In this document: positions 5,422 through 8,231 of the stretch, piece after piece
Layout of the letters: the number at the start of each line of letters is the position of its first letter
How positions within the stretch are numbered: the stretch's first letter is position 1
Assembly (NCBI GenBank): GCA_026991055.1
Contig: JALXCE010000053.1
Coordinates: 1 to 8,231, forward strand
DNA length: 8,231 nucleotides
Reading direction: 5' to 3'
From: Caldifarciminota bacterium
Lineage (GTDB): Bacteria > Hydrothermota > Hydrothermia > B15-G9 > WFZT01
Program-made: the position numbers and the translations under genes
Notes under the pieces: generated by a model
Told to the model about the DNA's origin: nothing
Database searches by the model: none
Seen by the model: only the letters and a program-made list of their open reading frames with translations

Positions 5422-6153
5422 TTGACTAAAATACACATTGGCACATCGGGATGGATGTATGACCACTGGGCCGGGAGGTTTTACCCGGATAACCTCCCTA
5501 AGACCAGATGGTTCGACTATTATGCAAAGCACTTCGATACAGTAGAGCTCAATGTAACCTACTACAGGTTGCCACCTGAGAAAACTTTTCTCTCGTGGGA
5601 GAGGAAGGCACCTCGTGAATTTGTCTTCTCCGTTAAAGGCTGGGGACTTATAACTCATAGGAAAAAGCTCAGAGGGGTGGAATCGAACCTGAGACTGTTT
5701 CTTTCAAGAGTCCAGTTGATAGGCGAGCACCTCGGTGTTGTTTTCTTTCAGACTCCACCCATAATGCAAAAGGACTTACCACGGCTTGAGGAATTTTTGA
5801 AACTCCTTGTGAGCTATCCCGAATTCAGATTTGCCATAGAATTTCGCCATTCTACCTGGTTTGACAGCGAGATCGAAGAACTCCTGAGAAGATACAGGGT
5901 GGGATTTGTTCAGTTTCACCATCCTGAGTTGCCGTGTCCGAGGTGGGTCACATCAGATTTTGTTTACATCAGGATGCACGGGAAAGGGATACTCTATGGA
6001 GGGGCGTATGACGAGAGCGATATACGTAATCTCGCTGATTATCTTACCGGACTGCCAGAAGATGTTAGGGATGTTTATGTTTATTTCAACAACGATGCCA
6101 ACGCCTATGCAGTTTTTAATGCCCTGAAACTGAAGGAGTTATTGGAACAATGA
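5422..6153 (+). CDS. DUF72 family protein (YecE-like)
   Basis: The 243-residue protein carries the full DUF72 signature: IHIGTSGWMYDHWAGRFYP at the N-terminus, FDTVELNVTYYRLP, FVFSVKGWGLITHRKKL, GVVFFQTPP, FRFAIEFRHSTWF, VYIRMHGKG and VYVYFNNDANAYAVFNALKL near the end. The family forms a TIM-like barrel; its biochemical role is not established. There is no signal peptide, so it is cytoplasmic. The start is TTG at 5422, because the conserved IGTSGW block begins only four residues in and no ATG or GTG is usable; GAGGG just upstream is a weak RBS. It is 138 bp downstream of kdsA and overlaps the next gene, so the two are probably coupled in translation. Confidence 0.88.
   Translation: MTKIHIGTSGWMYDHWAGRFYPDNLPKTRWFDYYAKHFDTVELNVTYYRLPPEKTFLSWERKAPREFVFSVKGWGLITHRKKLRGVESNLRLFLSRVQLIGEHLGVVFFQTPPIMQKDLPRLEEFLKLLVSYPEFRFAIEFRHSTWFDSEIEELLRRYRVGFVQFHHPELPCPRWVTSDFVYIRMHGKGILYGGAYDESDIRNLADYLTGLPEDVRDVYVYFNNDANAYAVFNALKLKELLEQ
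6131..6138 (+). promoter_or_regulatory. Internal ribosome binding site for the DUF192 gene
   Basis: TGAAGGAG lies inside the 3' end of the DUF72 gene, 11 nt before the ATG at 6150. A second ATG at 6153 is 14 nt away, so 6150 is the better start. The stop TGA of the upstream gene overlaps it. Confidence 0.55.
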
Positions 6154-6548
6154 TGGGCTTGTTGCTCGCTCTGAGCCTGTTTTCTGCCTCGAAAACGGCA
6201 AGGGTAGTCATTGGAAATGACACGCTCTTTGTAGAGGTGGCGGTTACCGAAGAGGAAAGGGCTCTTGGACTGATGTACCGTGAGTTTTTGCCTGAAAATG
6301 TCGGCATGCTCTTTATTTTTGAGGATGAGGATTACCTGTCTTTCTGGATGAAAAATACCATGATTCCACTTTCAATCGCCTTCATCAATTCAGACGGTGT
6401 TATAGTTGACATACAGGATATGGAGCCCTACACGACCACGCCCCATGTTTCGAAAAAGCCTGCCCGGTTTGCACTCGAAGTAAATCAGGGTTGGTTTAAA
6501 AAACACGGAGTAAAAGTTGGAGACAGGGTAAAGTTTATCTTTGATTAA
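6150..6548 (+). CDS. DUF192 family exported protein
   Basis: The 132-residue protein begins with a short hydrophobic stretch (MMGLLLALSLFSASK) that looks like a signal peptide, though it lacks a basic n-region. The mature part matches DUF192: TEEERALGLMYRE, GMLFIFEDEDYLSFWMKNTMIPLSIAFI, a -DG-IVDIQDMEPY segment and ARFALEVNQGWFKKHGVKVGDRVKF at the end. The family is a small beta-rich domain of unknown function, often exported. The start ATG overlaps the DUF72 stop (ATGA), so the two are coupled. It ends 7 bp from the dnaE stop on the other strand, leaving no room for a separate terminator. Confidence 0.87.
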   Translation: MMGLLLALSLFSASKTARVVIGNDTLFVEVAVTEEERALGLMYREFLPENVGMLFIFEDEDYLSFWMKNTMIPLSIAFINSDGVIVDIQDMEPYTTTPHVSKKPARFALEVNQGWFKKHGVKVGDRVKFIFD

Positions 6549-6555
6549 TCGGAGA

Positions 6556-8231
6556 CTAAAGATAGAAAGAAACCGAGTCTTTACCGAGGATTTTTTCGAT
6601 ATTTTTTATGAGATTCTCACTGGGATTCACCTTTAAGCTCCTTGAGCGGAGCATTTTCCCGGTCACTACAAAATAAAGCTCAGCGTTCCCGGGGTTTACG
6701 GAGATAATTCTGTAGAGTCTTTCGAGGATTTCGTCCTCAATCTCATCCTCACTCTGGAGTTTTACAAGGACCCCCTTTGTTAATTCTCTTATTCCCTGCT
6801 CGAATGGGGTTATTGATTTTAGCACCACTCTCGGCATTGTATTTTCATCGTCGTCAAATGTGAGTATTCCCCGCACTATATAGATTGTGTCTTTCACGAG
6901 GTCTGATGCAATTTCCTTGTAAAGTGTTGGGAAGGCAATTGCGTTGTATTCGCCATCAAAGTCTTCAAAAACAAGGTTTGCGTAGGGTTCACCTTTTGCG
7001 CTCTTTTTTGTTTTGTATGATACGAGATACCCTATAATTGTAACGGGTTTGCCTTCTTTGATATCGCGTAGCTCTGAGCTTTTTGTTATATTTAGCCTGT
7101 CAATAATAGCCTTGTACTTATTAAGAGGATGTCCGGATAGGAAAAATCCAAGAGTTTCTTTCTCAAATGCCAGCTTGGTTTCAAGAGTAAACTCCACGTC
7201 CCTATCTGTAGCGAGGGTTTCTTCGTCGAAACTTTCGCCGAAGAGGGAGCCAACGAAACCGCCTGTTGCCTTCTGGGTTCTTGAATAAAGGTCTGGAAGG
7301 ATTTCTAATAACTTGGCTCTGTTTGGGTCAATTGAATCAAAGGCACCTGCTTTGATGAGGCTTTCAATAACCTTCTTGTTGACCTTCCTTGAGTCAATAC
7401 GCTCAAGGAAGTTTTTAAAGGATTTGAATGGACCTCCCTTCTTTCTTGCCCGCACAATTTCTTCGACTGCCGCTTCGCCCACGTTTTTGATGGCTGAGAG
7501 ACCAAATAGAATGCTTCCATCTTCTAACAATGTGAATCTGTATTCGCTCCTGTTGATATCCGGAGGTACAACCTTAATTCGCCACCTTTTGGCTTCACTC
7601 ACAAACTGATGAATTTTTTCTGTAAAGTTTTGCGAATGGGTCTCTGCAGTCATGTTGGCGCAGAGAAACTCGTTGGGGTAGTGTGCTTTGAGATAAGCCG
7701 TTCTGTAAGAAAGTAAAGCGTAGCCCGCGGCATGGGACTTGTTGAATCCGTAACCTGCAAATTTTTCGATATCGTCAAAGAGCTTCTCGACCTTCTTTTT
7801 GTCGTGGCCAAGTGCCACTGCCCCTTTAACAAACACCTCGCGCTGTTTCCTCATTACCTCGGGTTTTTTCTTCCCCATTGCCTTTCGGAGAACATCAGCC
7901 TGGCCAAGGGTGAAGCCTGCAAGTTTTGCCGCAATCTGCATGACCTGCTCCTGGTATACGATCACTCCGTAGGTTTCCTCCAAAATGGGCTTCAGCTCAG
8001 GAAAATCATAGTGAATTTTCTCTTTCCCGTTTTTCCTCTTTATGAAGCTCTCTACCATACCTGATTTCAGGGGACCCGGTCTGTAGAGGGCAATGGCAGC
8101 GATAAGGTCCTGAAGCTTTGACGGCTTGAGCCTTCTGAGCATCTCCCTAAAGCCGGATGATTCAAGCTGGAACACGCCGAGGGTTTTGCCCTGTGAGATA
8201 AGCTTGAAGGTTTTCTTATCGTCCAGAGGAA
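6556..8231 (-). CDS. dnaE: DNA polymerase III alpha subunit, C-terminal 557 residues (N-terminus beyond right edge)
   Basis: The frame is open from the right edge to a TAG at 6556-6558. The first visible residues read PLDDKKTFKLISQGKTLGVFQLESSGF, so the GTG at 8175 is internal and not the true start. DnaE landmarks follow in order: RPGPLKSGMVESFI, YGVIVYQEQVMQIA, AMGKKKPEVM, FAGYGFNKSHAAGYALLSY, LKAHYPNEF, PPDINRSEY, FGLSAIKNVG, the LIKAGAFDSI region and LGFFLSGHPLN. An OB-fold (about 6800-7055, from KPVTIIGYLV) and a small C-terminal domain ending at the stop complete it. The PHP domain and the catalytic aspartates lie beyond the window. The clamp-binding site, normally Q-x-x-L/M-F, reads VGSLFG (7237-7254). 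The gene is intact where visible and converges on the DUF192 gene. Confidence 0.95.
   Translation of the reverse strand, partial: PLDDKKTFKLISQGKTLGVFQLESSGFREMLRRLKPSKLQDLIAAIALYRPGPLKSGMVESFIKRKNGKEKIHYDFPELKPILEETYGVIVYQEQVMQIAAKLAGFTLGQADVLRKAMGKKKPEVMRKQREVFVKGAVALGHDKKKVEKLFDDIEKFAGYGFNKSHAAGYALLSYRTAYLKAHYPNEFLCANMTAETHSQNFTEKIHQFVSEAKRWRIKVVPPDINRSEYRFTLLEDGSILFGLSAIKNVGEAAVEEIVRARKKGGPFKSFKNFLERIDSRKVNKKVIESLIKAGAFDSIDPNRAKLLEILPDLYSRTQKATGGFVGSLFGESFDEETLATDRDVEFTLETKLAFEKETLGFFLSGHPLNKYKAIIDRLNITKSSELRDIKEGKPVTIIGYLVSYKTKKSAKGEPYANLVFEDFDGEYNAIAFPTLYKEIASDLVKDTIYIVRGILTFDDDENTMPRVVLKSITPFEQGIRELTKGVLVKLQSEDEIEDEILERLYRIISVNPGNAELYFVVTGKMLRSRSLKVNPSENLIKNIEKILGKDSVSFYL

Noticed and set aside
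6549..6555. Shared bidirectional terminator between DUF192 and dnaE
   Set aside because: Only 7 bp separate the stops, and I see no stable hairpin with T-runs across the junction.

Overview
The window (8,231 bp, moderate GC) is a piece of a bacterial chromosome, probably from a diderm and possibly thermophilic lineage. KdsA (Kdo-8-phosphate synthase) implies a lipopolysaccharide outer membrane. A very large secreted protein built of adhesin-type and CARDB-type modules suggests FCB-like or candidate-phylum bacteria (WOR-3/Hydrothermae-like). That placement is a guess from style, not from a marker phylogeny. There are no RNA genes, transposases, CRISPR arrays or phage genes.

Layout. Positions 1-2990 (minus): the N-terminal 996 codons of a giant secreted repeat protein that runs off the left edge. 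It has a signal peptide, then alternating MAM-like 'choice-of-anchor J / cleaved adhesin' modules (J) and CARDB-like beta-sandwich modules (C) in the order J-C-C-J-C-J-C-J. Positions 3126-3839 (minus): a GAF-like plus LuxR-HTH transcriptional regulator just upstream of it in the same direction. Positions 3840-4440: a roughly 600-bp divergent intergenic region with three clear and one degenerate copy of a GC-rich palindromic repeat, plus two short perfect palindromes 21 bp apart. Positions 4441-5283 (plus): kdsA. Positions 5422-6153 and 6150-6548 (plus): a DUF72 (YecE-like) protein and an exported DUF192 protein, overlapping by ATGA. Positions 6556-8231 (minus): the C-terminal part of DnaE, the replicative polymerase alpha subunit, convergent with the DUF192 gene and running off the right edge.

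How the genes relate. KdsA and DnaE are housekeeping genes. DUF72 and DUF192 form a translationally coupled pair of unknown role. The LuxR-type regulator is the natural candidate to control the downstream surface protein, but nothing in the sequence proves it. I see no complete novel multi-gene system. The points most worth a second look are the unusual substitutions in two active-site loops of KdsA, the palindromic repeat cluster, and the internal duplication history of the giant surface protein.
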